A stretch of DNA of 5,704 bases from Devosia sp. (GCA_016793415.1 JAEUMC010000451.1:1-5704); one strand, 5' to 3'; numbered from the stretch's first letter, positions 1 through 5,704 are shown. The notes: generated from the letters alone by a model not told the origin. A program made the numbers and translations.

Positions 1-255
1 GGCCGGAAACTCGTCTGGCCGCGCGGCGAGAACGCCGACGAGATCTTCTCGGTCGGCAATGCCCGGCCGCTCGACCAGGCGCTGCAGCACGCCACCGGCG
101 ACATGTTCAACTGGCTCTGCACCGAGTACGGGCTGTCGAAGACCGCTGCCAGCCACCTGATGGGCCAGGTGGTGCGCTACGAGGTCGGCAACGTCTACGA
201 CCCGGCCTACACCATGGTCTGCAAGATCCCCAAGAAGTGGCTGCCCAGGAAGTAA
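1..255 (+). CDS. Acetamidase/formamidase family protein, C-terminal part (5' end outside window)
   Basis: An open frame enters from the left edge in frame 1 and ends at TAA (253-255), giving 84 visible residues. The visible part resembles the C-terminus of the FmdA/AmdA acetamidase/formamidase family, which hydrolyse short amides to ammonia and the carboxylic acid in the cytoplasm. Signs seen are the helical stretch MFNWLCTEYGLSKTAA, then a GQVVRYEVGNVYDPAYTMV segment ending in the KIPKKWLP tail typical of this family's end. The catalytic part lies upstream of the window, so activity cannot be judged. The stop is 15 nt before the next gene on the same strand, so the two are probably co-transcribed. 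The family call rests on a short C-terminal segment, and the substrate is unknown. Confidence 0.75.
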   Translation, partial: GRKLVWPRGENADEIFSVGNARPLDQALQHATGDMFNWLCTEYGLSKTAASHLMGQVVRYEVGNVYDPAYTMVCKIPKKWLPRK

Positions 256-260
256 CCGCG

Positions 261-265
261 GGAGG
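261..265 (+). promoter_or_regulatory. Ribosome binding site of the Gfo/Idh/MocA gene
   Basis: GGAGG lies 5 nt upstream of the ATG at 271, inside the 15-nt gap after the amidase stop. It supports ATG 271 as the start and independent ribosome loading within the operon. Confidence 0.75.
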
Positions 266-270
266 CGGCA

Positions 271-1296
271 ATGGCTGAGCGTATCGCGCTGGCAATGATC
301 GGCTGCGGCTTCTTTGCGCAGAACCACCTCAACGCCTGGCAGGACCTGAAGCCCGAGGGCGTCGACATCGTCGCCGTCTGCGATGTCGACCCCGAGCGCG
401 CCCGGGCCGCCGCGGAAAAGTTCGGCGTGCCGCGCTGGTACACCGACGCGGCGGTGATGTTCCGCGCCGAGCAGCTCGGCCTGGTCGATATCGCCACCCA
501 GATGCAGTCGCACCTACCGCTGGTGAAGCTGGCGCTCAGCCACCAGGTGCCGACCATCATCCAGAAGCCGTTCGGCCAGGATCTTGGCGAAGTGCGCGAG
601 ATGGTGGCGGCGGCGCGGGCCGCCGGCACCTTCCTCGCCGTGCATGAGAATTTCCGCTTCCAGAAGCCGCTGCGCCGCATCGCCGAAATCGTCCGTTCCG
701 GCGCCATCGGCACGCCGACCTGGGCGCGGGTCAGCTTCCGCACCGGCTACGACATCTATGCCGGCCAGCCCTACCTCGCCGAGCAGCAGCGTTTCGTCTT
801 GATCGACCTGGGCGTCCACGTCCTCGACGTGGCGCGGGTGCTCTTGGGCGAAGTCGAACACTCCACCGCCGAGCTGCAGCGCCGTAATCCCAGCGCCAAG
901 GGCGAGGACACCGCCACCATGCTGCTGCGCCATACCTCCGGCGCCGTATCGGTGGTCGAATGCACCTATGGCTCGCGCCGGCTGCCCGACAGCTTTCCCG
1001 AAACCCTGATCGAGGTGGAGGGCGACAAGGGCGCCATTGTCTCGCGCATCGGCAACCAGGTGGAAGTCACCATCAACGGCAAGCTGGAAGTGCTCGACGA
1101 GGACCCGGCGGTGCTGCCTTGGGCCGCCCGCCCCTGGCACGTGGCGCAGGAGAGCGTGCTCGCCACCAACCGCCACATGCTCGAAGCGGTGCGTGCCGGC
1201 CGCCCCGCCGCAACCAGCGCCGAGGACAATCTCAAGACCTTCGCCCTGGTCGAAGCAGCCTATCTCGCCGCCGGCAAGGTGAAGCCGCCGGCATGA
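271..1296 (+). CDS. Gfo/Idh/MocA family NAD(P)-dependent oxidoreductase
   Basis: This 341-residue protein has the usual length and two-domain layout of the family, which oxidises or reduces sugars, inositols and related polyols using NAD(P) in the cytoplasm. The N-terminal Rossmann fold (about 1-120) shows G11-C-G13 followed by H19 for dinucleotide binding, and D38 at the end of strand 2, which often favours NAD over NADP. The family's EKP motif appears as QKP (98-100), with K99 as the expected catalytic or substrate-binding lysine. HENFRFQ (125-131) opens the C-terminal alpha/beta domain, and D179-L-G181-V-H183-V-L-D186 matches the family's DxGxHxxD active-site motif. No signal peptide is seen. 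ATG 271 follows a good GGAGG. The stop overlaps the next gene's start by 4 nt, implying translational coupling with the metallophosphoesterase. The substrate cannot be assigned. Confidence 0.93.
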   Translation: MAERIALAMIGCGFFAQNHLNAWQDLKPEGVDIVAVCDVDPERARAAAEKFGVPRWYTDAAVMFRAEQLGLVDIATQMQSHLPLVKLALSHQVPTIIQKPFGQDLGEVREMVAAARAAGTFLAVHENFRFQKPLRRIAEIVRSGAIGTPTWARVSFRTGYDIYAGQPYLAEQQRFVLIDLGVHVLDVARVLLGEVEHSTAELQRRNPSAKGEDTATMLLRHTSGAVSVVECTYGSRRLPDSFPETLIEVEGDKGAIVSRIGNQVEVTINGKLEVLDEDPAVLPWAARPWHVAQESVLATNRHMLEAVRAGRPAATSAEDNLKTFALVEAAYLAAGKVKPPA

Positions 1297-2057
1297 ACCC
1301 GCTGCTCGACCGCATCGCCATCATCTCCGATATCCACGGCAACCTGCCGGCGCTGGAGGCGGTGCTGGCCGATATCGAAGCGCGTGGCATAACGCGCATC
1401 TACGGGCTCGGCGATCTCGCCGGCAAAGGCCCAAGCGGCGCCGAAGTGATCGACATCTCGCGCCGGGTCTGCGTCGCCACCGTCCAGGGCAACTGGGACG
1501 AAAGCCTCGCCAATGCCGAGCCTGATACCACGGTGGTGTGGCACCGCCGCCAGCTCGGCCCCGAGCGGCTCGCCTGGCTGCGCGATCTGCCCGGAACCGT
1601 CGACTTCCGCCTCAGCGGGCGCCTGGTGCGGCTGTTCCATGCCTCGCAGCGTGGCGTCTACCACCGGGTGCGCCAGTATGACAGCCGCGAGGATCACCTG
1701 GCGATGTTCGACAACACCGACTTCACCGGCGCCGGGCCGGTACCCGATATCGTCGGCTATGGCGACGTCCACACCGCCTATGTGAAGAGCTTCGCCGACA
1801 AGTGCCTGTTCAACGCCGGCAGCGTCGGCAATCCACTCGATATCCCCCTCGCCTGCTATGCCCTGCTGGAGGGGCGCCTGGATGGCGCCGAGCCGGCCCC
1901 CTGGACGGTAAGCCTCGTTCGCCTCCCCTACGACATGGAGGCCTCGATCCGGCAGGCTCGCGCATCGGGCATGCCCGACCTCGAACACTACATCAACGAG
2001 CTCAGAACCGCCCGCTATCGCGGCCTGACGCCGAAACCGGCGCCGGTGGCGGGCTGA
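1293..2057 (+). CDS. Metallophosphoesterase (YfcE/Metallophos_2-like phosphodiesterase or phosphatase)
   Basis: A 254-residue calcineurin-like metallophosphoesterase. The metal-binding motifs come in family order: SDIHGN with D13 and H15, GLGD with D41, GNWD with N67, and a histidine in LFHAS (H116). NAGSVGNP (174-181) is typical of the YfcE/MJ0936-like, Metallophos_2 branch, whose members hydrolyse phosphomono- or diesters with two divalent metals. One oddity is that the usual GHTH motif reads GDVH (157-160), so its first histidine is replaced by D158. ATG 1293 overlaps the TGA of the preceding gene as ATGA. A weak AAGGTGA (1276-1282) lies 10 nt upstream. The frame is open further upstream (to 960), but that part is a shadow of the Gfo/Idh/MocA gene. 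No signal peptide is seen. Coupling to an oxidoreductase suggests it acts on a phosphorylated intermediate, but this is inference. Confidence 0.88.
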   Translation: MNPLLDRIAIISDIHGNLPALEAVLADIEARGITRIYGLGDLAGKGPSGAEVIDISRRVCVATVQGNWDESLANAEPDTTVVWHRRQLGPERLAWLRDLPGTVDFRLSGRLVRLFHASQRGVYHRVRQYDSREDHLAMFDNTDFTGAGPVPDIVGYGDVHTAYVKSFADKCLFNAGSVGNPLDIPLACYALLEGRLDGAEPAPWTVSLVRLPYDMEASIRQARASGMPDLEHYINELRTARYRGLTPKPAPVAG

Positions 2058-2069
2058 GGGGTACCCTCA
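2055..2069 (+). repeat. Small perfect hairpin over the metallophosphoesterase stop codon
   Basis: TGAGGG (2055-2060) and CCCTCA (2064-2069) form a perfect 6-bp stem with loop GTA, beginning with the TGA stop itself. There is no T tract afterwards, so a canonical intrinsic terminator is unlikely. It may be chance in GC-rich DNA. Confidence 0.35.
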
Positions 2070-2084
2070 CATCGAAGCGCGCCC

Positions 2085-2354
2085 AGCTCCGCGCGGCACC
2101 TCCCCTGGTGGGGCAGGGCTATCGCATATGAACGGCCACCGGGCTCTCAGTGCTCCTCCACAGCGCAGCGGGGGAGGGGGACCAGCGAAGCTGGTGGAGG
2201 GGGCGGCCCCACAAACCGGCGCATCCTGCAGCCCCCTCCACCGCCTTCGGCGGTCCCCCTCCCCCGTTTCACGGTGGAGGAGCACTGAAAGGCCGGTGCA
2301 CATCAGCCATATGCGATAGCCCTCCCCTTGTGGGGGAGGCCGGGAGGGGGAGCT
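2085..2354. repeat. Long nested inverted repeat filling a convergent intergenic region
   Basis: Two imperfect arms of about 120 nt (about 2085-2204 and 2231-2354) flank a 26-nt spacer. Perfectly matching blocks occur in order: AGGGCTATCGCATATG (2115-2130 with 2308-2323, 16 nt), a 15-nt block (2147-2161 with 2274-2288), a 15-nt G-rich block (2169-2183 with 2252-2266) and a 12-nt inner block (2193-2204 with 2231-2242). The outer right arm also holds a small hairpin, CCTCCCC/GGGGAGG (2321-2327 with 2333-2339). It lies between two convergent genes, where a large RNA stem-loop could end or protect both transcripts, but there is no T tract on either side. No transposase or convincing coding frame is present. 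It most resembles an expanded copy of a dispersed palindromic intergenic repeat. The rest of the 2058-2387 gap shows nothing further recognisable. Confidence 0.85.
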
Positions 2355-2387
2355 CAGACACCGAACTGCAGATGAGGCTCGGCCGCC

Positions 2388-3374
2388 CTACCCCCCGATC
2401 TTGCCGCCCAGCTCGTCCTCGATATGGATGCGGATGATCTCGTCAAAGCTCTGTTCGGCCTTGAAGCCCAGCGAAATGGCGCGCTTGGCATCGAAGTTGC
2501 GGGGCCAGCCGGCGACCATCGAAATGATCTTCGGGTCCGGCACGTCCTTGATCAGGCTCACCGCCTTGTCGCCGGCGACGCGGCGCAACGCCTCGATCTC
2601 CTCGCCCACCGTGGTCGAAAGCCCCGGTACCGAGAGGGTACGGCGCCAGCCGAGCCTGGTGGTATCGAGCTCGGCGGCGTGGGTCAGGAAGCCGATCGCG
2701 GCGCGGGGGGATGCGAACCAGTGGCGCACGTCCTTCGATACCGGCAGCACCGCCTCTTGCCCGACCAACGGCTCGCGCAGGATGTTGGAGAAGAACCCCG
2801 AGGCCGCCGCATTGGGCTTGCCCGGCCGGATGGTGATGGTGGGGAGCCGGATACCGACGCCGTCGACAAAGCCCTTGCGGGAGTAATCGTTGAGCAGGAG
2901 CTCGCAGATCGCCTTCTGCGTGCCGTAGCTGGTGAGCGGGGTGTTGAAGAACTCGTCGCCGATGGCTTCCGGGAACGGCGCGCCGAACACCGCGATCGAC
3001 GAGGTGAACACCAGCCGCGGCAGGTATGGCACCTTGACGCCTTCCTGCCGGATCGCTTCGAGCAGGAACCGCATCCCATCCATGTTGATGCGATAGCCCT
3101 TGTCGAAATCGGCCTCTGCCTCGCCCGAAACGATCGCTGCGAGGTGGAAGATCAGGTCGGGCCGCGAGGCGATCAGCTTGGTCGCTTCGCCCGGCAGCGA
3201 CACGTCGGAGACGACCGTCGTCACCTCGCCGTTGAAGGCGATCTTGCTCGGCTCGACCACATCGGTGAGCGTGAACCTGCTGATGGCCTTGCCCCCCACC
3301 TGCCCGGCCTTGAGCAGCGCAGCGGTGAGCTTCCGGCCAATCATGCCGGCCGCCCCGATGATCAGGATATGCAT
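2388..3374 (-). CDS. denD: D-erythronate dehydrogenase (DenD-type), NAD-dependent epimerase/dehydratase family
   Basis: A 328-residue extended short-chain dehydrogenase on the minus strand. The start shows the Rossmann motif G7-A-A-G10-M-I-G13, with D38 (FTLTDV) at the end of strand 2 indicating NAD. FTSSIAVFG (123-131) supplies the active-site serine, and Y150-G-T-Q-K154 is the YxxxK catalytic pair. TSYGTQKAICELLLND followed by a GVGIRLPTITIRPG-like segment is characteristic of DenD. Known DenD proteins oxidise D-erythronate to 2-oxo-tetronate with NAD+, as the first step of erythronate catabolism through OtnI, OtnK and OtnC to dihydroxyacetone phosphate. OtnK and OtnC are not in the window. 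The frame is open upstream to 3488, but ATG 3374 starts the Rossmann strand (MHILIIG) and has AGGAG 5 nt before it. It is the last gene of the minus-strand group. The family is sure; erythronate as substrate is likely but not proven. Confidence 0.88.
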   Translation of the reverse strand: MHILIIGAAGMIGRKLTAALLKAGQVGGKAISRFTLTDVVEPSKIAFNGEVTTVVSDVSLPGEATKLIASRPDLIFHLAAIVSGEAEADFDKGYRINMDGMRFLLEAIRQEGVKVPYLPRLVFTSSIAVFGAPFPEAIGDEFFNTPLTSYGTQKAICELLLNDYSRKGFVDGVGIRLPTITIRPGKPNAAASGFFSNILREPLVGQEAVLPVSKDVRHWFASPRAAIGFLTHAAELDTTRLGWRRTLSVPGLSTTVGEEIEALRRVAGDKAVSLIKDVPDPKIISMVAGWPRNFDAKRAISLGFKAEQSFDEIIRIHIEDELGGKIGG

Positions 3375-3379
3375 GGAGT

Positions 3380-3384
3380 CTCCT
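3380..3384 (-). promoter_or_regulatory. Ribosome binding site of denD
   Basis: The minus strand reads AGGAG (within GAGGAGA) 5 nt upstream of the ATG at 3374. This decides the start against an in-frame upstream ATG at 3488 that lies inside the intergenic repeat. Confidence 0.75.
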
Positions 3385-3453
3385 CGGAATTTTGCCGGGA
3401 GATTAGCGGCTGAAGCGCGGGGTGCAAGCGATGCTTTTGGGGGGAGCGTACTG

Positions 3454-3595
3454 ACTGCAACAGACGGCCCCCTCCCGGCCTCCCCCATAAAGGGGGAGGT
3501 GAAGAGTCGAGGCTCTGTCTTCTATCGTGCCAGGTGAACCGGCGGGGCACCTCCCCCTTCATGGGGGAGGATGGGAGGGGGCCGTCTGCTTCAGT
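3454..3595. repeat. Inverted repeat with 48-nt arms between the TIM-barrel gene and denD
   Basis: The arms 3454-3501 and 3548-3595 match in reverse complement with about 5 mismatches over 48 nt, around a 46-nt spacer. Each arm is itself a hairpin: CCTCCCCC (3479-3486) pairs with GGGGGAGG (3492-3499), and CCTCCCCC (3550-3557) with GGGGGAGG (3563-3570), each with a 5-nt loop. In the minus-strand transcript the structure begins 12 nt after the TIM-barrel stop and ends about 80 nt before the denD start, leaving the denD ribosome binding site free. It could stabilise or attenuate the message, or be a dispersed repeat with no role. No T tract follows. No clear promoter was found in 3375-3453. Confidence 0.85.
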
Positions 3596-3607
3596 CTGCC
3601 CCGGCCC

Positions 3608-4429
3608 TCAGCACACCGTCCTGAGCCGCTCCACGCACACCCGCACCACCTCGTCCCCCGGCCGCTTCCACCAGTTGTCGCGGGAAAAGATCTCGACTTC
3701 CTGCGGGCCATGATACCCGGCCGCTTCGATCATCTTGCGGATCGCCGGCAGATCGATCACCCCGTCGCCCATCATGCCGCGATCGAGCAGCATGTCGGTG
3801 GTGGGCACCAGCCAGTCGCAGATGTGATGGGCATAGATGCGCCCCTCCCGCCCGGCCCGGGCGATGGCGGCGGCGAGGTTGGGGTCCCACCAGACATGGT
3901 AGACGTCGATGGCGACGCCGACTCCCTCGCCCAGTTGCGCGGCGATATCGAGCGCCTGGTCGATGGTGTTCACGCAGGCGCGGTCGGCCGCATACATCGG
4001 GTGCAGCGGCTCGATGGCGAGCGGCACACCCGATGCACGGGCATGCGGCAGCATCGCGCCGATGCCGTCCGCCACCATCTGCCGGGCCCCCGGCAGGTCG
4101 CGCGACGAGCCGGGCAGCCCGCCAACCACAAGCACCAGGCAATCTGCCCCCAGCGCTGCCGCTTCATCGATGGCGCGAAGATTGTCGTCGATATTGGCCT
4201 GCCGTCCTTCCGCCGTCTCCGCCGGGAACATGCCGCCACGGCAGAGCCCGGTGACGCGGAGGCCATTGGCTTTGACGATCCGGGCCGCCTCGGCGAGCCC
4301 GACGGCGGCCACCTGGTCGCGCCAGGGCGAGATGGCGGTGACGCCGTGGCGGAGGCAATCGTCGATCATCTGCGCGAAGGTCGAGCCGTTGCGCAGGGTC
4401 GCGAGGTTCATCGAGAGTTGTTGAGTCAT
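3608..4429 (-). CDS. Sugar phosphate isomerase/epimerase-like TIM barrel protein (AP endonuclease 2 superfamily)
   Basis: A 273-residue protein of the xylose-isomerase-like TIM barrel superfamily, typical length, cytoplasmic. Family members isomerise or epimerise sugars and inositol derivatives with a divalent metal. Likely metal and active-site residues at strand ends are E140 (LAIEPLHP), D175 and H178 (AIDVYHVWWDP), H201/H202 (YAHHICDW) and E246 (QEVEIFS). MGDGVIDLPAIRKMIEAAGYHGPQEVEIF (220-248) is the standard C-terminal pattern, where the GDG-ID segment precedes the last barrel strand. ATG 4429 is the first in-frame ATG; M7 is an alternative without a ribosome binding site. The only upstream purine-rich sequence, GGTGGGG (complement of 4440-4446), lies within a repeat arm. 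It sits between a DUF993 gene and denD on the same strand. The sequence does not closely resemble hydroxypyruvate isomerase/OtnI, so that role is possible but not favoured. Substrate unknown. Confidence 0.88.
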   Translation of the reverse strand: MTQQLSMNLATLRNGSTFAQMIDDCLRHGVTAISPWRDQVAAVGLAEAARIVKANGLRVTGLCRGGMFPAETAEGRQANIDDNLRAIDEAAALGADCLVLVVGGLPGSSRDLPGARQMVADGIGAMLPHARASGVPLAIEPLHPMYAADRACVNTIDQALDIAAQLGEGVGVAIDVYHVWWDPNLAAAIARAGREGRIYAHHICDWLVPTTDMLLDRGMMGDGVIDLPAIRKMIEAAGYHGPQEVEIFSRDNWWKRPGDEVVRVCVERLRTVC

Positions 4430-4438
4430 GTGCGTGCT

Positions 4439-4587
4439 GCCCCACCCTCATCCGCCCTTCGGGCACCTCGCGGCGAGGCTACGCCTCGCCCGCTGACCAT
4501 CGAGGGAGAAGGGTCCTCCACCAACATCGCAGTCAGGCCTTCTCCCTTGATGGGAGAAGGTGGGCGAAGCCCGGATGAGGGTGGGGC
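4439..4587. repeat. Inverted repeat between the DUF993 gene and the TIM-barrel gene
   Basis: The outer arms GCCCCACCCTCATCCG (4439-4454) and CGGATGAGGGTGGGGC (4572-4587) are perfect 16-nt reverse complements. Inside are a perfect 8-bp hairpin, GGCGAGGC/GCCTCGCC (4472-4479 with 4483-4490, loop TAC), and a 9-bp hairpin, CCTTCTCCC/GGGAGAAGG (4538-4546 with 4552-4560). A further AGGGAGAAGG (4503-4512) can pair with CCTTCTCCCT (4538-4547) as an alternative fold. The sequence type CCCTCATCCG...CCTTCTCCC resembles dispersed intergenic repeats of Hyphomicrobiales, from memory. It nearly fills the 174-nt gap, from 16 nt after the DUF993 stop to 9 nt before the TIM-barrel ATG. Confidence 0.85.
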
Positions 4588-4603
4588 CACAGACACCGAC
4601 ACC

Positions 4604-5704
4604 TCAAGCCACCCCATGCACAGCCAGCACCCGTTTCATCCGTTCCACCGCCAGCGTTGGGTCGGCCAGTACGCGGGCCTTGTCGGCCAGCCGGAACAAC
4701 TCGCTCAGATGCTGCAACGAGCGCGTCGACTGCTGCCCGCCGATCATCGCAAAATGCTTCTGCAGCCCGTTGAGATAGGCGAGGAACACCACGCCGGTCT
4801 TGTAGAAGCGGGTGGGCGCCGCGAAGATGTGCCGGCTGAGCGGCACGGTAGGTTCGAGCAGCTCGAAGAACTCGTTGTCGCTGCCGCGCCCCAGTGCCGC
4901 CAGCGCCGCGGACGCCGCCGGAGCGATGGCGTCGAAGATGCCGAGCAGCGCATCGGAATGGCCCGCTTCGTCGCCCGCGATCAGTTCGGCATAGTTGAAA
5001 TCATCGCCGGTATACATCCGCACGCCCGCCGGCAGCCGGCGGCGCATGGCGATCTCTTTCTCTTTGCTCAAGAGCGAGATCTTGATGCCGTCGACCTTGT
5101 CGGCATGCGCCGCGATGACATCGAGGCAGACATCCATCGCCGCGTTGTGGTCGGCCTTGCCCCAATAGCCCTCGAGCGCCGGGTCGAACATTTCGCCCAG
5201 CCAGTGGAGGATCACCGGCTGCTGCACCTGGCTGAGGATGCGGCCGTAGACCCGCGCATAGTCGTCGGGTGATTTCGCCGCGACGACCAGCGCCCGCGAT
5301 GCCATCAGGATGATGCGGCCGCCCTCGCCTTCAACGAACCCGACCTGCTCCTCATAGGCGCGGATCACGTCGTCGATGCTGACCTCGGGCCCGGGTGCCA
5401 GATGATCGGTGCCGGCGCCATAAGCGATCAGCGCATCCGACCGGCCGCGGGCCTCGGCCTGGGCTCGGCGGATCAGCTGCTGCGCATCGGCCCAGGTGAG
5501 CCCCATGCCGCGCTGCGCCGTATCCATGGCTTCGGCGACGCCGAGTCCAAGATCCCACAGGCGATGGCGGAATTTCAGCGTGGTGTCCCAGTCGATCGCC
5601 GGCGTCAGCCACGGATCGTTCGACGCCAGCGGATCGGCGACGACGTGCGCCGCGGCATAGGCAATGCGCGGGAAGTCAGTCGCGGCATGCTTTTCGAACG
5701 GGAT
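4604..5704 (-). CDS. Dihydrodipicolinate synthase family protein (DUF993), N-terminus outside window
   Basis: The minus-strand frame is open from the right edge of the window to TGA (4606-4604), giving 366 visible residues of a family that is usually somewhat longer, so only a short N-terminal piece should be missing. The ATG at 5527 is internal: the 59 residues before it (with AYAAAHVVADPLASNDPW and LWDLGLGVAEAMDTAQRGMG) are conserved family sequence. Other recognisable segments are GAGTDHL (visible residues 96-102), LHWLGEMFDP (around 167-175) and VDGIKISLL, whose lysine (visible residue 208, codon at 5083-5081) is the expected Schiff-base residue of the class I aldolase-like barrel. GDDFNYAELI and DALLGIFDAIAPAAS follow. 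The family resembles DHDPS/NAL enzymes, which cleave or form 2-oxo-acid aldols, but its own substrate is not established to my knowledge. It is the first visible gene of the minus-strand group; sugar catabolism is inferred from its neighbours. Confidence 0.9.
   Translation of the reverse strand: MPFEKHAATDFPRIAYAAAHVVADPLASNDPWLTPAIDWDTTLKFRHRLWDLGLGVAEAMDTAQRGMGLTWADAQQLIRRAQAEARGRSDALIAYGAGTDHLAPGPEVSIDDVIRAYEEQVGFVEGEGGRIILMASRALVVAAKSPDDYARVYGRILSQVQQPVILHWLGEMFDPALEGYWGKADHNAAMDVCLDVIAAHADKVDGIKISLLSKEKEIAMRRRLPAGVRMYTGDDFNYAELIAGDEAGHSDALLGIFDAIAPAASAALAALGRGSDNEFFELLEPTVPLSRHIFAAPTRFYKTGVVFLAYLNGLQKHFAMIGGQQSTRSLQHLSELFRLADKARVLADPTLAVERMKRVLAVHGVA

Noticed and set aside
960..1292. Upstream extension of the metallophosphoesterase frame to an ATG at 960
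   Set aside because: The extra 111 residues are low-complexity shadow of the Gfo/Idh/MocA gene. The family domain starts just after ATG 1293, and the ATGA overlap fits a real start.
2058..2387. Transposable element with terminal inverted repeats
   Set aside because: The arms are mirrored throughout with only a 26-nt spacer, with no cargo, no transposase and no clear target-site duplication. A palindromic repeat fits better, although a MITE origin is not excluded.
2128..2437. Short open frames (63 to 95 codons) in the convergent intergenic region
   Set aside because: They consist of translated inverted-repeat sequence, rich in Pro, Gly and Arg, with no domain.
2424..3413. A 329-codon open frame on the plus strand
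   Set aside because: It is the antisense shadow of denD, which has full catalytic motifs and a good ribosome binding site on the other strand.
3375..3488. Upstream extension of denD to an ATG at 3488
   Set aside because: The extra 38 residues come partly from the intergenic repeat, and ATG 3374 has AGGAG at proper spacing directly before the Rossmann strand.
2058..4603. CRISPR array or canonical intrinsic terminators in the gaps
   Set aside because: There are no regularly spaced direct repeats, and none of the GC-rich hairpins is followed by a T tract.
3527..5272. A 581-codon open frame on the plus strand
   Set aside because: It runs antisense across the TIM-barrel and DUF993 genes and both intergenic repeats, with an Arg/His/Gly/Ala-rich composition and no recognisable domain. 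Long antisense frames are common in GC-rich DNA.
4604..5527. ATG at 5527 as the start of the DUF993 protein
   Set aside because: The frame stays open to the window edge, and the 59 residues before this methionine are conserved family sequence, so the gene is simply cut by the window.

Overview
The window is a stretch of GC-rich bacterial chromosome with dense, short-spaced genes and Shine-Dalgarno starts. The protein set (acetamidase/formamidase, Gfo/Idh/MocA dehydrogenase, DenD-like dehydrogenase, DUF993 aldolase-like protein) and the palindromic intergenic repeats of the CCTCCCCC...GGGGGAGG and CCTTCTCCC...GGGAGAAGG types look like an alphaproteobacterium of the Hyphomicrobiales, perhaps Devosia-like. 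That placement is recognition from memory, not a search result.

Layout. Plus strand, 1-2057: the C-terminal end of an acetamidase/formamidase-family protein, then after 15 nt a Gfo/Idh/MocA oxidoreductase, whose stop overlaps the start of a metallophosphoesterase (ATGA). This looks like one operon. Convergent gap, 2058-2387: about 330 nt without a gene, mostly filled by a long nested inverted repeat (about 2085-2354). Minus strand, 5704-2388, in transcription order: a DUF993 'dihydrodipicolinate synthase family' protein (5' end beyond the window), a sugar-phosphate isomerase/epimerase-like TIM barrel, and a DenD-type D-erythronate dehydrogenase. Each minus-strand gap (4430-4603 and 3375-3607) also holds a large inverted repeat.

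Function. Both gene groups look like carbohydrate or sugar-acid catabolism: NAD(P)-dependent oxidation (Gfo/Idh/MocA, DenD), isomerisation (TIM barrel), Schiff-base aldol chemistry (DUF993), and perhaps dephosphorylation (metallophosphoesterase). The substrate is not readable from sequence, and the usual DenD partners (OtnK, OtnC) are not in the window. No transporter, regulator, RNA gene, CRISPR array, transposase or phage gene was seen. No clearly novel system is evident. The points most worth a second look are the three intergenic inverted repeats (two sharing an exact 20-mer), the repeat arm that covers the ribosome-binding region of the TIM-barrel gene, and the unusual GDVH motif in the metallophosphoesterase.
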